64,000 nt of DNA from assembly GCA_964030475.1 (NCBI GenBank), contig CAXIPT010000004.1:6334250-6398249 (forward strand). The letters are read 5' to 3'. Positions 12,401-23,045 of the stretch are shown in pieces. The stretch is from Tethya wilhelma. Taxonomy: Eukaryota > Porifera > Demospongiae > Tethyida > Tethyidae. Made by a program: the position numbers and the translations under genes. Numbering within the stretch: the first letter of the stretch is position 1; the number at the start of each line of letters is the position of its first letter. The notes beneath the pieces were generated by a model. The model was not told the DNA's origin and did no database searches. It saw only the letters and a list, made by a program, of their open reading frames with translations.

Positions 12401-14040
12401 CCCCTCTCGTTTCTGAACCTCGTACTCTCCTTTGAGATGAAAAGGTTTGTTTCCGATCTTCTTTCTGTCGATGTAATCGAGAAATTTCAAAAGCCAGTTG
12501 TACTGGTAACATCGAGTGCTCTCTGCATCTCCTTCTCCAACTTTTTCACCGCCCGACTTCAAGATGGTGTCTGTCTCAGAAGTGACATCATCGACCACTC
12601 CCAACTTGAGAGCCTTTTGAGCCGAGATCGACTTGCCCGTGAGTAGGAGACCGAGGGATTGACGAAAACCGATCAACCGTGGAAGACGTATACAACCTCC
12701 ACCACCTGAATAATATAAATCATAGACTATCATATTGATCCTATTAGCAACAACTATGCCAACAATTACTGAGCTTTATTATAGAGAATTAAGCTAATTT
12801 AGATTCACAAGAACAGATACAAGGCACAAGAGCATTTGGGGGACTAGTTTATATCTAAACAAGATTTTAAAGAACTGTGTCACTAAAGAAGTGTTGTTTT
12901 ATTACTAAAAATCAAAATTTTGACATTTTATGATGTTCTATGACCTTTTGTGACATTTTTTTTTGTTTCGTTTCTAGTGCGATCTGGGTACCAAGTTCGA
13001 ATACTAGCTCTGTGTACATACGTGTATTGTGTGTTTGTCAACAAAAAACGTCATAACATTTTATTTTTGGTAACAAAACAGCGCGCTTATTATTGACACA
13101 GTTCCTTTAAGATAGATCATTTGCAGGAGGATTATTAGAAAACAAGGCGATAAGTTTTCAATCACAGTATGGCATAAACTGGATAATTATAGATAAGTGC
13201 AGGACAAAAGGTCATTATGGTACTATGTCTGTGTACCTGGAAGGACTCCAATTTGTACTTCAGGCAGGCCGATCTGTTTGCAGTGTTCTCCATCAGCAAT
13301 ACGGTAGTCACATGACAGAGCCAGCTCCAGACCCCCTCCTAGCGTGGTGCCATTGAGAATGGCTATGGTGGGAATAGGAAGAGACTCCAGAGAATGGAAG
13401 ACACTTTGAAGCTGACCAGCTTCTTGAAAGGACCTGGATGTATCAGTAGGAAGAAGAAAAGAATAATTAACTTAACAAGAGATGGACACAAACTCCAATA
13501 CTCTGTGTTTCTACTGGCCACAATGGTCAAATGATCAAGATAGAAATTGTCTCAGTCAAGAAATCAAGCTTTAATCAGTTTAGAGTTGTGATAGTTAATG
13601 ATAACCATCAAGAAACACTTACCAAGGTCATGCATGGTAAAATTATTGTAGCTGGGTCAACTGGCAGGCCAAAGCTTAGTTCACCAAGCAAGAATATACA
13701 GGTACACAGGTAAAGTATAGGGAGTGACCCACCCCAGGATAGCCCCCTTAATTAATGCTGACCTTTGTGACCCCTGGACACCAATGTACTTCAACTCAGA
13801 GAATATGTCTGCCCCGGCCATGAACGATCCTTTCTTTGCGCTACACACAACCACCACATCAATCTCTCCATCTTCTATCTTACTCCTGGCCTCGTAGACG
13901 GCTCGAGCCAGCGCCAGACCGAACTCTTTGTCGATGATATTGTGCTCCGACCCAACACGATCGAGACAAATGACGAAGATGTTGAGAGTACCACTGTTGT
14001 CGATGGACTGAACCACTTCACAATATACAGAACTAGCCAT
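9455..14040 (-). CDS. HADHA-like enoyl-CoA hydratase with degenerate dehydrogenase half and tail anchor
   Basis: Six exons join in phase: 14040-13763, 13433-13237, 12705-11594, 11320-11195, 10798-10565 and 10126-9455 (872 residues). Residues 1 to ~230 are a crotonase domain with oxyanion-hole motif SFMAGADI and both catalytic Glu residues, in GGGLELALSCDYRI and GLPEVQIGVLPG. This matches the alpha subunit of the mitochondrial trifunctional protein (HADHA), which hydrates trans-2-enoyl-CoA in beta-oxidation. The 3-hydroxyacyl-CoA dehydrogenase half is recognisable by order (FLSKDLRTLSTLVAATGK, KKIDSILCKVGF, GLIHFPPTEGGP), but the NAD-binding glycine motif reads LLSKRGLGYSAAY and the SNTSA and GMHYFSP motifs are gone. 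The protein ends in a ~28-residue hydrophobic segment and lacks an obvious N-terminal mitochondrial presequence. I infer an active hydratase with an inactive dehydrogenase, membrane attached. The donor at exon 1 (GTCAGC) is weak. Confidence 0.75.
10227..10286. repeat. Perfect 26-bp inverted repeat (hairpin)
   Basis: Arms 10227-10252 and 10261-10286 are exact reverse complements separated by 8 bases (ctcagacc). It lies in the last intron of the HADHA-like gene, about 100 bases upstream of the last exon in the sense of transcription. Too precise to be chance. Confidence 0.95.
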
Positions 14041-14569
14041 GATAAGTAGCTTGGTGTGCTAGCTGCTGTACGTACTTACTGACTGAGCTGAGCTGAGCGA
14101 GTGATCGTGAACGTGATCGTGAGCTCACAATCGATCACGTGGTACATACGCGCATATCTAAATGACGACCTCTTACCAAATAATCACATGCGCGTCAGTG
14201 ATCGATCATACGATTGAGCACGCTCAGAGCATGCGCAGTAGTGAATTAAGTTACAGATAAACAAAACACTCCTCACTCTTGCTGTGATTTTTAGAGAACA
14301 ACCATTGAAGTCTCTGAAGTACCTAGTCGTGGTCAATTGGTGTGTCGTGCCGATAAATCTAGTAAGTGATCATGCATGTCGTCATTTATGACTGCATGAC
14401 TTAAACATAATTATGGCCTGCATAAATTGTTAAAGCTTCATACAAGAATAATTGATCATTCTGTATGTCAATACAATGTCATGTATTTATACCAGGAGAC
14501 GTTTTAATAACCCCAAGTTGAGCTGCCATTATTGATCCAGTCTGGTTTATGTCTGGTTTATGTAACTAA
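14041..14569. promoter_or_regulatory. Divergent intergenic region
   Basis: About 530 bp between the ATG of the HADHA-like gene (minus strand) and the ATG of the large beta-helix protein (plus strand). It is rich in cgatcacgt-type palindromes near 14105-14140 and in gagctgagctgagc at 14086-14100. It may act as a bidirectional promoter; this is inference from gene orientation only. Confidence 0.45.
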
Positions 14570-17500
14570 ATGTGGCACACAAAAAAAGCAATGCTTGTAC
14601 ATGCTATTCTATTTTTGGCTGTGTTGGTGGTTGCAGCATCTGCCAATACCTACTATGTCACACCATCAACAAATACACCATGTCCTAAAGCCAACAGCTC
14701 TCCTTGCTTTACTCTCTCTGAGTATACTAGCAAACCAAACAACTTTGCCTCAAGCACAACTCTTGTCCTACTTCCTGGGAAACATAGTCTAGATTCTGAG
14801 TTCCACATCCAAAACATTTCGTATTTGTCTATTGAGTCTTCCAGTAAGACTTCCAGCTCCCACTCTGATACTTCGATTGCCTGCTACCAGTCTGCTAGGT
14901 TCACTTTTGAGTCCATTGATGTTGTTAGTATGAGAGGATTAGCACTCTTTGGATGTATGAATAATGAGGTTACCAAGGTTGAAAATTTTACTGTGGAAGA
15001 TTGTAGTTTTGATGGTCAGGGACGCAATGGAACTGGACTGCATTTAGTTGAGGTGTCCACTGCCAATATCACAGGTAGCTCTTTCTCGCATAATACTGGT
15101 AGAAAAATGTTGTCCAAGTATAAAGCACAACGAAAAGATTGTGTTGGTGGAGCAATTATTACCGTTAACTGTACACAGGGTATCACTTTCTCAAACTCTA
15201 TATTTGAAGGCAACATAGTGACTTCAGATCATGGACTTGGAGGAGCAGTCTATGCTGATTCCTCTCCTATCTATATAGTTAATAGTACATTCAATAACAA
15301 CTCGATGACTGGATATCGTGGATTTGGTGGAGCAGTGTTCTTGGATTCAAGTCCTACTAATATAGTCAACAGCATATTGCACAGGAATGTTTTGACTGGA
15401 GAGTATGGAAGAGGTGCAGCAGTGGCTACATGGGGCTTCAGTCCCATCACTATTGTCAATAGTACACTCAATAGTAATACTGTGAATGGAAATCGTGGTT
15501 GGGGTGGAGCAGTTTTTGTTAATGAGTCAGGTCCTATCAGAATAATATTGTTCAATTGTGAACTGAATGATAATACAATCATTGGTGACGATTCACTTGG
15601 AGGGGCAATCTTTGCTGAGTCAAGCCAATTGCAAATCACAATGATTAATAGTAGGCTGGACAATAACACTTTAATAGGACAATATGGGACACTAGCTGGT
15701 GGAGCAATATTTGTTCATTTAAGTCCTAACATAACTATCATTAACAGCACGCTAATTGGCAATAGTATTAATGTGACAGGAAGTGAAGGAATTGGCAATG
15801 GTGGAGCAGTTTTTGCTTGGCATTGTTCGTTAACTATAATTAATGGTATTTTGAATAGTAATGTTGTGATTTCAGATAATGCAAGAGGTGGAGCAGTGTA
15901 TGCTTATTCTAGTCCTACCAACATAATCAACAGTACACTAAACAGGAACAAAATGATTGGATATAGCTCAAATGGAGGAGCAATTTTTGCTAGAGAGTCA
16001 AGTTATGTACGTTTTGTTAACAGTACAGTTGATGAAAATACTGTATTTGGAGAATCTGGGTCAGGTGGAGCAATGTATGCTAGTGCAAGTTCTATGCATA
16101 TAGTGAATGCTACTCTAACTAACAACAATGTGACTGGAAATGATGGAACTGGAGGAGCAATATGTGTATATTCAAGTCCAATCATTATAATAATCAATGG
16201 TAGACTCAACAATAATACTGTGACTGGAGAAAATGGAGATGGTGGAGCAATGTATTTTTGGTTGAGTTCTATTGCTATTATCAATAGTACCCTTGATTCA
16301 AACATTGTGACTGGAGATGGTGGAAATGGTGGAGCGGTTTATGTTTTCTTGAGCCATAATAATAGTGTTGCAATTGTCAGCAGTACACTTAACAGCAACA
16401 TTGTTACAGGAGCTGGAGGACTTGGTGGAGCTATGTTTGCTTACTCAAATCAATCAAATGTCACAATTACAACTAATTATAATAATTATTGCAGATTGTG
16501 TGAAACAGTGTCAAGTACTAATTTTTCATCTACTAACTTTATGATCCCAACATTCAGCAGTATGATGTATCCTTCAAGCACTGATGGATGTATATCTATC
16601 TGCAGTAGTAGCTTTACCAACAACAGTTGTACTGGTATTGGCTCAGTATTCTATTTCACTTCTGTGATACTAAATACTAGTGGATTTCTTGTTATCCAAA
16701 AAAATATTGGGAAAGCATTACTCTATGCAGTAGAAAGTGCCATTCAGTTAAATGGAAATACCAACGTGTCAGAAAATTTGGGATCACTGTACTTTTACTC
16801 AAGTAATGTGACATTTTCAGGGTATACAAACATTATGAACAATATATATTATAACAGTGACAGTTCTTATGCTGAAGGAGGAGCATTAACAGCTTTTCAG
16901 AGTGAAGTAATCTTTATGGGTAAGTCATACCTTACAAACAACAGTGCTATACAAGGTGGAGCAATTGCTGTAATGCAATCTAAATTATTCTTTATTGATG
17001 GAGATACTATGGTACTAAGCAACAAAGCATTAGTATCTGGTGGAGCAATTTATGTCTATCAGAGTGAGCTTATCATCAAGAAGAGCATCACAATTTCAAA
17101 AAACATTGCAAATAAAACAGGTGGTGGTATACATGCTGTTAGTTCATCCATAAAGCTCACTGATGGTTCTAAAGCATACATTGAGAGCAATAGTGCTGAC
17201 AGAGGAGGTGGAATAAGTCTGGAGGGAAATTCTATAATCTACTTGTTGAAAAAGCAAATAGAGTCAATTCAACAAGATGACTCTGCTGGGGATCATTGTC
17301 CATGTAGAGCTACCGACCACTCATCACAAATTGGATTGAATTTTCTTAACAATTCTGCCAATTATTATGGAGGAGCTGTCTATGTTGCTGATGACACAAC
17401 CTCTGCTACTTGCTCTGTAGTACCTTTAAGTGATACAAGCATATATACTATCAATGAGTGCTTTATTCAAAGCATAAGTCTCTACATCAAAATACGACAT

Positions 17501-19990
17501 AGGAATTATGATGAACAGGATCAAATAAACATACTCAATACTTGCTTTGAAGACAATTCAGCTCAATTAGCTGGAGATGTAGTTTATGGTGGTCTGTTAG
17601 ATAGATGTCAGGTTAGTCCATTTGCAGAAGTATTTCAACGGTATAAATCTGTTCCAAGCAGCACTAGTAGGCCAAGTTCTCTATCAATAAGTGCCTTTTC
17701 CTACTTTCTCATGATAACAGATTTTAAGCGCCAGAAAATATTAGATTCAAAAATCAACTCAAGCAAGATAATATCATCTGATCCTGTTCGTGTTTGTTTT
17801 TGCAGAGACAATCAGCCAGATTGCAGTTACCATCCTCAGCCAATAAATGTTCGAAAAGGAGAAACATTTTCTGTCTCGCTTGTTGCTGTTGACTGTATTA
17901 ACAATACAAAAGCAAACAGCACAATACAAGCAACTGTCTCCCAAATACAAGCAGAGCTTGGAGAAGGACAATCCAGTCAACAGACTAGTGCAGATGGCAG
18001 TTGTACAGATTTGACCTATAGCATTATTTCTCCACATAAATTTGAGGAACTTCATCTATATGCCGATGGTCCATGTAAGAATGCAGAAATGTCCACAGCT
18101 AATTTTACTGTAAATTTTATACCATGCCCAACAGGATTCACAATATACATGAATTCTCGTTGTGAATGTGACCCTATACTCTACCCAGAATATATATCAG
18201 GTTGCTCCATTGATGATGAAACAGTTCAGAGAACTAATGAAAATGTATGGTTTTCTTTGATTCAGAATGCAACACATAACCAAACTGGCTATATACTACA
18301 CAGACACTGTCCTTTTGACTACTGCCATTTACCAGCTGAAAATATCTCCATCAACTTGAACATTGAGAATGGTGCCAATGATCTGTGTGCATTCAATCGC
18401 TCAGGAAAACTCTGTGGATCTTGTGAGGATGGTCTCAGTCTCTCTCTTGGTAGTTCACGTTGCAGGCTGTGTTCTAACAACTGGCTAGCACTACTGATTG
18501 TTTTTGCTCTAGCTGGTGTAGCACTAGTTGTTTTTATTCTTAAGCTAAACTTTACTGTGGCTGTTGGAACGTTCAATGGTTTGATCTTTTATGCCAATGT
18601 TTATGTTGCTAATCATACTATCTTTTCTCCATTTGATGAAACAAAGTTTTTAAGTATTTTCATAGCTTGGCTCAATCTGGACTTTGGATTTGAGAGTTGC
18701 TTCTATGATGGAATGGATAGTTATGCTAAACAATGGTTGCAACTAGCATTTCCACTCTATGTAATTTCCTTGGTTGCTGCAATTATCATAATTAGTGACT
18801 ATTCCACCAAGTTTGCAAGACTCTTTTATGGTAGAAATACACTACCAGCACTGGCTACTCTTATTCTGCTTTCTTATACAAAGCTTCTACGTACAATCAT
18901 TGCTTCATTATCTTTCACAACAATCCAACACTCTGATGGCTCAAGTGAAGTTGTATGGCTGATTGATGCTAACATACACTACCTCAGTGGAAAGCATATA
19001 CCCCTTTTCATCACAGCTCTTGCTATTCTTATAGTTGGCACAGTGTTTACACTCGTACTCTTTGCTTGGCAGTGGCTTGTTTATTGCCCAAACAGAGGAC
19101 CACTAAGATGGATCATTGGGAACACTAAAGTCATTGCTTTTATAGATGCTTATCACAATCCTTACAACAAAGATCATCGCTACTGGATTGGACTGCTACT
19201 GTTGGTTCGTGTTCTTTTGTATCTTGTTTCGGCAACAAACATTCTTGGCGATCCTCGTATCAACCTGCTTAGCATTAATTCAACAATTGTTATCTTGATT
19301 TCATTTCAACGTGTTATTGAAAGTAAACGTAAAACAGCTTCTACAATGCAAGTGAGAACTATCCTCAGTCGCAAGGTGTATAAACATCAACTTGTTGAAA
19401 TTCTGGAGACAATCTCCCTCCTTAACATTGCTTGCCTGACAGTAGCTACCTTCTTCATTATAGAGAGTGAATATAGCCACAGTCAGGCACAAAATCTAGT
19501 TGGATACATTTCAAATGGTATTGCTTTTGTTAATTTTCTTGCAATACTTTTATATCATCTTTATTCATTTGTCCTATCAGATTTGCAATTCTATAGACAA
19601 CATCTTAGACCAATTTTTAACTCTTGTTCACAACAAACAGTAGAGGATCAACCTACATCTACACTAACAAATTTAAATATAGTTGAAGATGAAGTTAGTG
19701 AAACCGAGGTTGATGCTTTGCCGGATCCCATGGATACGACTTCTACAATAAATTCTGAAGAAGATTTTAAACACACTAGTGTAGAAGATGCTACATCAGA
19801 GTTTGATGAAAAAATTAAAGAATCAGGCAGCATTCAGATGGATACTCAAGATTATATTACTTCTAAACAAACACTTGAGAATAACAATGAACCTACCTTG
19901 ACACACTATCATTTTGAACTCAAACCACTGGTTTTAAATCGGAATACTGATGATGTGCATGTCAGCAAGCCAGTAGCAAATATATTGTGA
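14570..19990 (+). CDS. Large beta-helix repeat, multi-pass membrane protein
   Basis: One uninterrupted 1806-codon frame. A hydrophobic signal peptide (MLVHAILFLAVLVVAAS, residues 8-24) is followed by a few hundred residues without repeats. Then come about 14 repeats of ~30 residues (about residues 190-640) of the form GGAxxA-SSP-IxIVNSTLNxNxxTG. Further GGA/GGG-containing coils lie at about 760-940. These resemble bacterial polymorphic outer membrane protein and parallel beta-helix repeats, with very many N-glycosylation sequons. A Cys-rich stem (SGKLCGSCEDGLSLSLGSSRC) leads at about residue 1304 into some eight hydrophobic segments up to about 1690, then an acidic Ser/Thr/Glu cytosolic tail. 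The architecture suggests a cell-surface adhesion or recognition receptor; the ligand is unknown. Similar multi-exon-free proteins are expanded in sponges and cnidarians, as I recall. An upstream Met at residue 1 or Met8 could start translation. Confidence 0.85.
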   Translation: MWHTKKAMLVHAILFLAVLVVAASANTYYVTPSTNTPCPKANSSPCFTLSEYTSKPNNFASSTTLVLLPGKHSLDSEFHIQNISYLSIESSSKTSSSHSDTSIACYQSARFTFESIDVVSMRGLALFGCMNNEVTKVENFTVEDCSFDGQGRNGTGLHLVEVSTANITGSSFSHNTGRKMLSKYKAQRKDCVGGAIITVNCTQGITFSNSIFEGNIVTSDHGLGGAVYADSSPIYIVNSTFNNNSMTGYRGFGGAVFLDSSPTNIVNSILHRNVLTGEYGRGAAVATWGFSPITIVNSTLNSNTVNGNRGWGGAVFVNESGPIRIILFNCELNDNTIIGDDSLGGAIFAESSQLQITMINSRLDNNTLIGQYGTLAGGAIFVHLSPNITIINSTLIGNSINVTGSEGIGNGGAVFAWHCSLTIINGILNSNVVISDNARGGAVYAYSSPTNIINSTLNRNKMIGYSSNGGAIFARESSYVRFVNSTVDENTVFGESGSGGAMYASASSMHIVNATLTNNNVTGNDGTGGAICVYSSPIIIIINGRLNNNTVTGENGDGGAMYFWLSSIAIINSTLDSNIVTGDGGNGGAVYVFLSHNNSVAIVSSTLNSNIVTGAGGLGGAMFAYSNQSNVTITTNYNNYCRLCETVSSTNFSSTNFMIPTFSSMMYPSSTDGCISICSSSFTNNSCTGIGSVFYFTSVILNTSGFLVIQKNIGKALLYAVESAIQLNGNTNVSENLGSLYFYSSNVTFSGYTNIMNNIYYNSDSSYAEGGALTAFQSEVIFMGKSYLTNNSAIQGGAIAVMQSKLFFIDGDTMVLSNKALVSGGAIYVYQSELIIKKSITISKNIANKTGGGIHAVSSSIKLTDGSKAYIESNSADRGGGISLEGNSIIYLLKKQIESIQQDDSAGDHCPCRATDHSSQIGLNFLNNSANYYGGAVYVADDTTSATCSVVPLSDTSIYTINECFIQSISLYIKIRHRNYDEQDQINILNTCFEDNSAQLAGDVVYGGLLDRCQVSPFAEVFQRYKSVPSSTSRPSSLSISAFSYFLMITDFKRQKILDSKINSSKIISSDPVRVCFCRDNQPDCSYHPQPINVRKGETFSVSLVAVDCINNTKANSTIQATVSQIQAELGEGQSSQQTSADGSCTDLTYSIISPHKFEELHLYADGPCKNAEMSTANFTVNFIPCPTGFTIYMNSRCECDPILYPEYISGCSIDDETVQRTNENVWFSLIQNATHNQTGYILHRHCPFDYCHLPAENISINLNIENGANDLCAFNRSGKLCGSCEDGLSLSLGSSRCRLCSNNWLALLIVFALAGVALVVFILKLNFTVAVGTFNGLIFYANVYVANHTIFSPFDETKFLSIFIAWLNLDFGFESCFYDGMDSYAKQWLQLAFPLYVISLVAAIIIISDYSTKFARLFYGRNTLPALATLILLSYTKLLRTIIASLSFTTIQHSDGSSEVVWLIDANIHYLSGKHIPLFITALAILIVGTVFTLVLFAWQWLVYCPNRGPLRWIIGNTKVIAFIDAYHNPYNKDHRYWIGLLLLVRVLLYLVSATNILGDPRINLLSINSTIVILISFQRVIESKRKTASTMQVRTILSRKVYKHQLVEILETISLLNIACLTVATFFIIESEYSHSQAQNLVGYISNGIAFVNFLAILLYHLYSFVLSDLQFYRQHLRPIFNSCSQQTVEDQPTSTLTNLNIVEDEVSETEVDALPDPMDTTSTINSEEDFKHTSVEDATSEFDEKIKESGSIQMDTQDYITSKQTLENNNEPTLTHYHFELKPLVLNRNTDDVHVSKPVANIL

Positions 19991-20645
19991 ATCGATCATC
20001 TAAATTGACTGCCTCTCATTTTAAAGCCAATGAAACAGACAACTTATCAGAAATTGAATTGCTCAATCTTGAATGCTCAAGATCTAGCTGACAGCTAGCT
20101 CCTCTGACACATGAAACGGCTATTATAATACTATCTGATTAAGGATAGCTGCATGAAATTAACCAAATTGAATTAAATGAAAATAACCATTAATAAGGAT
20201 TATAACAATCCACTTTATCAACTATTTGTTTTACTATTTTAAGCTGAACAACAAAATTAATTATTAAGTTTTCAAGTATTAGCATAAAATAATAATAAAT
20301 ATTATATCTAGTTCTATCTATCATACAAAATACTCAACAAGTTTACGTTGTTGCATACTTCCTAGGCTATTATAATAGCAAATAATCCTGTATACTAAAT
20401 TACTGGTTGATATTTTTCAACTACTGCAGCATTTTTACGACAATGCATATCCTCATTTAATTCATCCTTCAAGGTGTTCATTTTTGTAAATATTTGATCG
20501 AACGATTCAAATATGAAATTCATTGTTTTTTCCGTCGCATTTGAAAAGCTAGAAATTCTGCATGTGTAAGAGTTAATGCATTATCATATACACCGTAGTA
20601 CATAGTAGGAATGGGCCGAATGTTCCATAGACACAATACTATAGG
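19991..20645. other. AT-rich 3' flank, no gene seen
   Basis: About 650 bp downstream of the beta-helix protein. Contains several AATAAA-like sites (for example near 20285-20300) that could serve polyadenylation. No supported coding sequence. Confidence 0.5.
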
Positions 20646-20969
20646 CAGGGGCGTAGCCAGGGGGGAGCAAAGAGGGCAATTGCCCCCCTTTTTTCCAGTC
20701 GTGAAATTTACGCTTTGGTATTATAATGCACTATTCTGTTGTGCACTTACTGTAGCAATGCTGCTTAGCAGTCATCTTTGGCCAGAATTCAACACAAAAC
20801 AACTTTTATAAGCTTTCTTTTCGCTGCTGAGAGTGCTCGATCTAGCAAGCGCGTGCTACGGTTTAATTTATTAAATGGGGGTGTGGTTTCTGGTTGCACA
20901 AATTTTCCACGCGCAAAGCGCGCAACATTTTTATTGCCCCCTCTTTCTGAAATTGTGGCTATGCCCCTG
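20646..20969. mobile_element. Short hAT-like inverted-repeat element
   Basis: A 324-bp non-coding element with terminal inverted repeats caggggcgtagccag at the left and ggctatgcccctg at the right, the inner part continuing as a G-rich/C-rich match (gagggcaattgcccccc versus ttgccccctctttc). It is flanked by a 7-bp direct repeat ctatagg (20639-20645 and 20970-20976). The CAGGGG ends and the 7-8 bp duplication fit non-autonomous hAT elements. No transposase inside. Confidence 0.75.
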
Positions 20970-21031
20970 CTATAGGCTCTGTCTGAGCTGAGTTGGCACT
21001 CACCTTTGCATAAATAATTATAGCTATAACT

Positions 21032-21676
21032 TAGCCTTGTTCCTAGGCTCCTCCTTCGCGAATATTTTCTTCGAAAATAAGGAAGGAGAGAGCCTGGTAC
21101 CAGTAGTCACGTGAGTGACGTACTGTTTTACGTAATTCAAGTTAATTAGCAAGAGAAAGTTTCCTGGGAGCGACCGCGAACAGAACAGAACAAAAGAATG
21201 CTTGAAAAAAACTACCATTTGCTTGTTCAAAGTCATTTCTTGTGTGCCAAGAGTTAAGATGTACTTCCCAAACAGCGTTTGTGATTGTCGCTTTTGTTTT
21301 GTACCTTGGTTTGGTCAGACTGAAAGATCGAGACTGGACACAGAACCAAAAATGCTGATTCAGAGACTGCCATTTATCTATTGCTTCTTGGACATAGTAT
21401 CTTTGGAGACTACTGGCTGCTTTTTTCTTGTCTATTCCCATCGTCTTCTACGTCTAGCTCTCTCAGAGCTTGTAGATACGCAAAAAATTTTTTGCCAACA
21501 TCAACTGACTGGAACACGTGTGTGACGCATTTTAGATAAAGCACGTAATGCTGAGTAGGCTCACGTCTACCAGACGTCTACCCTGTACGTCACTCACGTG
21601 ACTACTGGTACTAGGCTCTCTCCTTCCTTATTTTCGAAGAAAATATTCGCGAAGGAGGAGCCTGGGAACGAGGCTA
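21032..21676. mobile_element. Non-autonomous Mutator-like inverted-repeat element
   Basis: A 645-bp element with ~90-bp terminal inverted repeats (21032-21122 and 21588-21676) that differ at only a few positions. Each arm contains cctccttcgcgaatatttt and gtcacgtgagtgacgtac. The 9-bp sequence gctataact flanks both sides (21023-21031 and 21677-21685) as a target-site duplication. Long terminal repeats plus 9-bp duplication are the hallmark of Mutator-like elements. The 107-codon open frame inside does not look like a transposase. Confidence 0.8.
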
Positions 21677-21750
21677 GCTATAACTCACAAACAGAAATTG
21701 CACAGGACTTGGACAAAATTAATCTGCTCAGCTCTTCAACAGTTCTATTG

Positions 21751-22251
21751 AGCTAGACCCTCCTCCTTCGTCACGTTGCATGCGCCTAGAGAGAGGGTCT
21801 AGCAAAGGTCACATTCAAAGCGCAATTAACAAAAATGCAGAATTAAATGTGCGTTGAGAGTGCGCATTATTTTAGAGAAAGATGGCAAACAGCTATAGGA
21901 CAACGACTGGCAGGTAGTCAGGTAGAATCTGTTCCACATGCGCTGTTCAGTCTCTTTGTACCTTTGTTGCCAAGTTAAATACCTTATGCCATGCTTAGGC
22001 TTACATCTAAAACTGTTTTCAAGACTTTTTTTGAGTACAAAAGCTCCAGGAATCATCGATAACTAGCATACTTCAGTGATAGAACACGCGGTTATTTCCA
22101 CGCATGCAAACTACCACCCACACGTAAATTACTACCCAGAATCTGGGTAGTTGAATCTGATTGGTCAATTGAAATCTCATTAAACGTCACCTTTGCTAGA
22201 CCCTCTCTCTCCGACGGCGCGTGCAACATGACGAAGGAGGAGGGTCTAGCT
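21751..22251. mobile_element. Inverted-repeat element, ~60-bp termini
   Basis: Left arm 21751-21812 begins agctagaccctcctccttcg; right arm 22189-22251 ends cgaaggaggagggtctagct. The arms match over about 60 bp with small differences, including the inner gagagagggtctagcaaaggt. About 500 bp overall, non-coding; no clear target-site duplication seen. Confidence 0.7.
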
Positions 22252-22496
22252 GGATAGACTACTCTCCAACCCAGACAACACATAATTATTAAAAACACTT
22301 TGCTGCTCTTCTTAAAATTGGAGAAACAAAACTCACCACACAAAGCAATGTGAGCCTTTTAGCATTCTTTCAAATTAACGCACGCTCTCACCTTGTATCA
22401 TGTGACATTTATGTATAGCATCTGTATACAGCTCATGTGCACTTAGTTTATTGCACAGCGTATTCTACACATGTATGGTCAACTGGATGGACTACT

Positions 22497-22825
22497 CAGA
22501 TCCAGGATTTCAGTCATGGGGGCGCTGGAGCGCCCGGAAACTTTTAGGTCACTAGGTCACGTGAGCAAAATTATTGTTATTAATACGATTGTGCCAGAGA
22601 GGCACTGTGTTCTGCAGTTTTTTCGGACTTTCCTCCAATCTTATGTAAAATTTCACTATTGAAAGACAATCAAAGTCTTATCACCTTATAATTATTTTAT
22701 CTGTTTCAAGCAAAATATTTATTGAACAGTGCTTGTCTTGAGCGCTGCTTTAAGCAATGACATCATTATGTTCTGAGCTAGGGGGGTGCTCCAGCACCCT
22801 GAGCACCATGCTAGATACGCCACTG
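22497..22825. mobile_element. Degenerate hAT-like element
   Basis: The right end reads, on the minus strand, cagtggcgtatctagcatgg, typical of hAT termini. The left end near 22497 shares catgg...gcgctggagcgccc with the right end's inner part but its outermost bases have diverged. No intact duplication. Confidence 0.5.
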
Positions 22826-22944
22826 GAGTAGAAGCCAAATTGTCTGCTAGAGCAGCTAATGCACATGCGCATTAATGTGGATAATCAATGACCTTTGAAC
22901 TCTACAAGATGGCTACATTGAAGTACATGAATTTAGAACAAGTA

Positions 22945-23045
22945 TATAGTAAAAAATTTTTAAAAATAACGGTGTAGGAATGGGCAGTGCTGTAAAAAGC
23001 AAGGAAACAAGCCAAGACTCTGAATTTCGGCACATCTCTCTACTC
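22945..23045. repeat. Degenerate single arm of the foldback element
   Basis: Matches the arm of the 23302-23677 element (gtgtaggaatgggcagtgct, then atttcggcaca) with insertions and substitutions and no inverted partner nearby. Confidence 0.65.

Noticed and set aside
14570..16500. Bacterial contamination suggested by Pmp-like repeats
   Set aside because: The frame continues into a eukaryotic multi-pass domain with N-glycosylation sequons and sits among intron-bearing animal genes in similar base composition.
21202..21525. 107-codon open frame inside the Mutator-like element
   Set aside because: No resemblance to a transposase, non-ATG-independent frame within a short element; treated as filler DNA.
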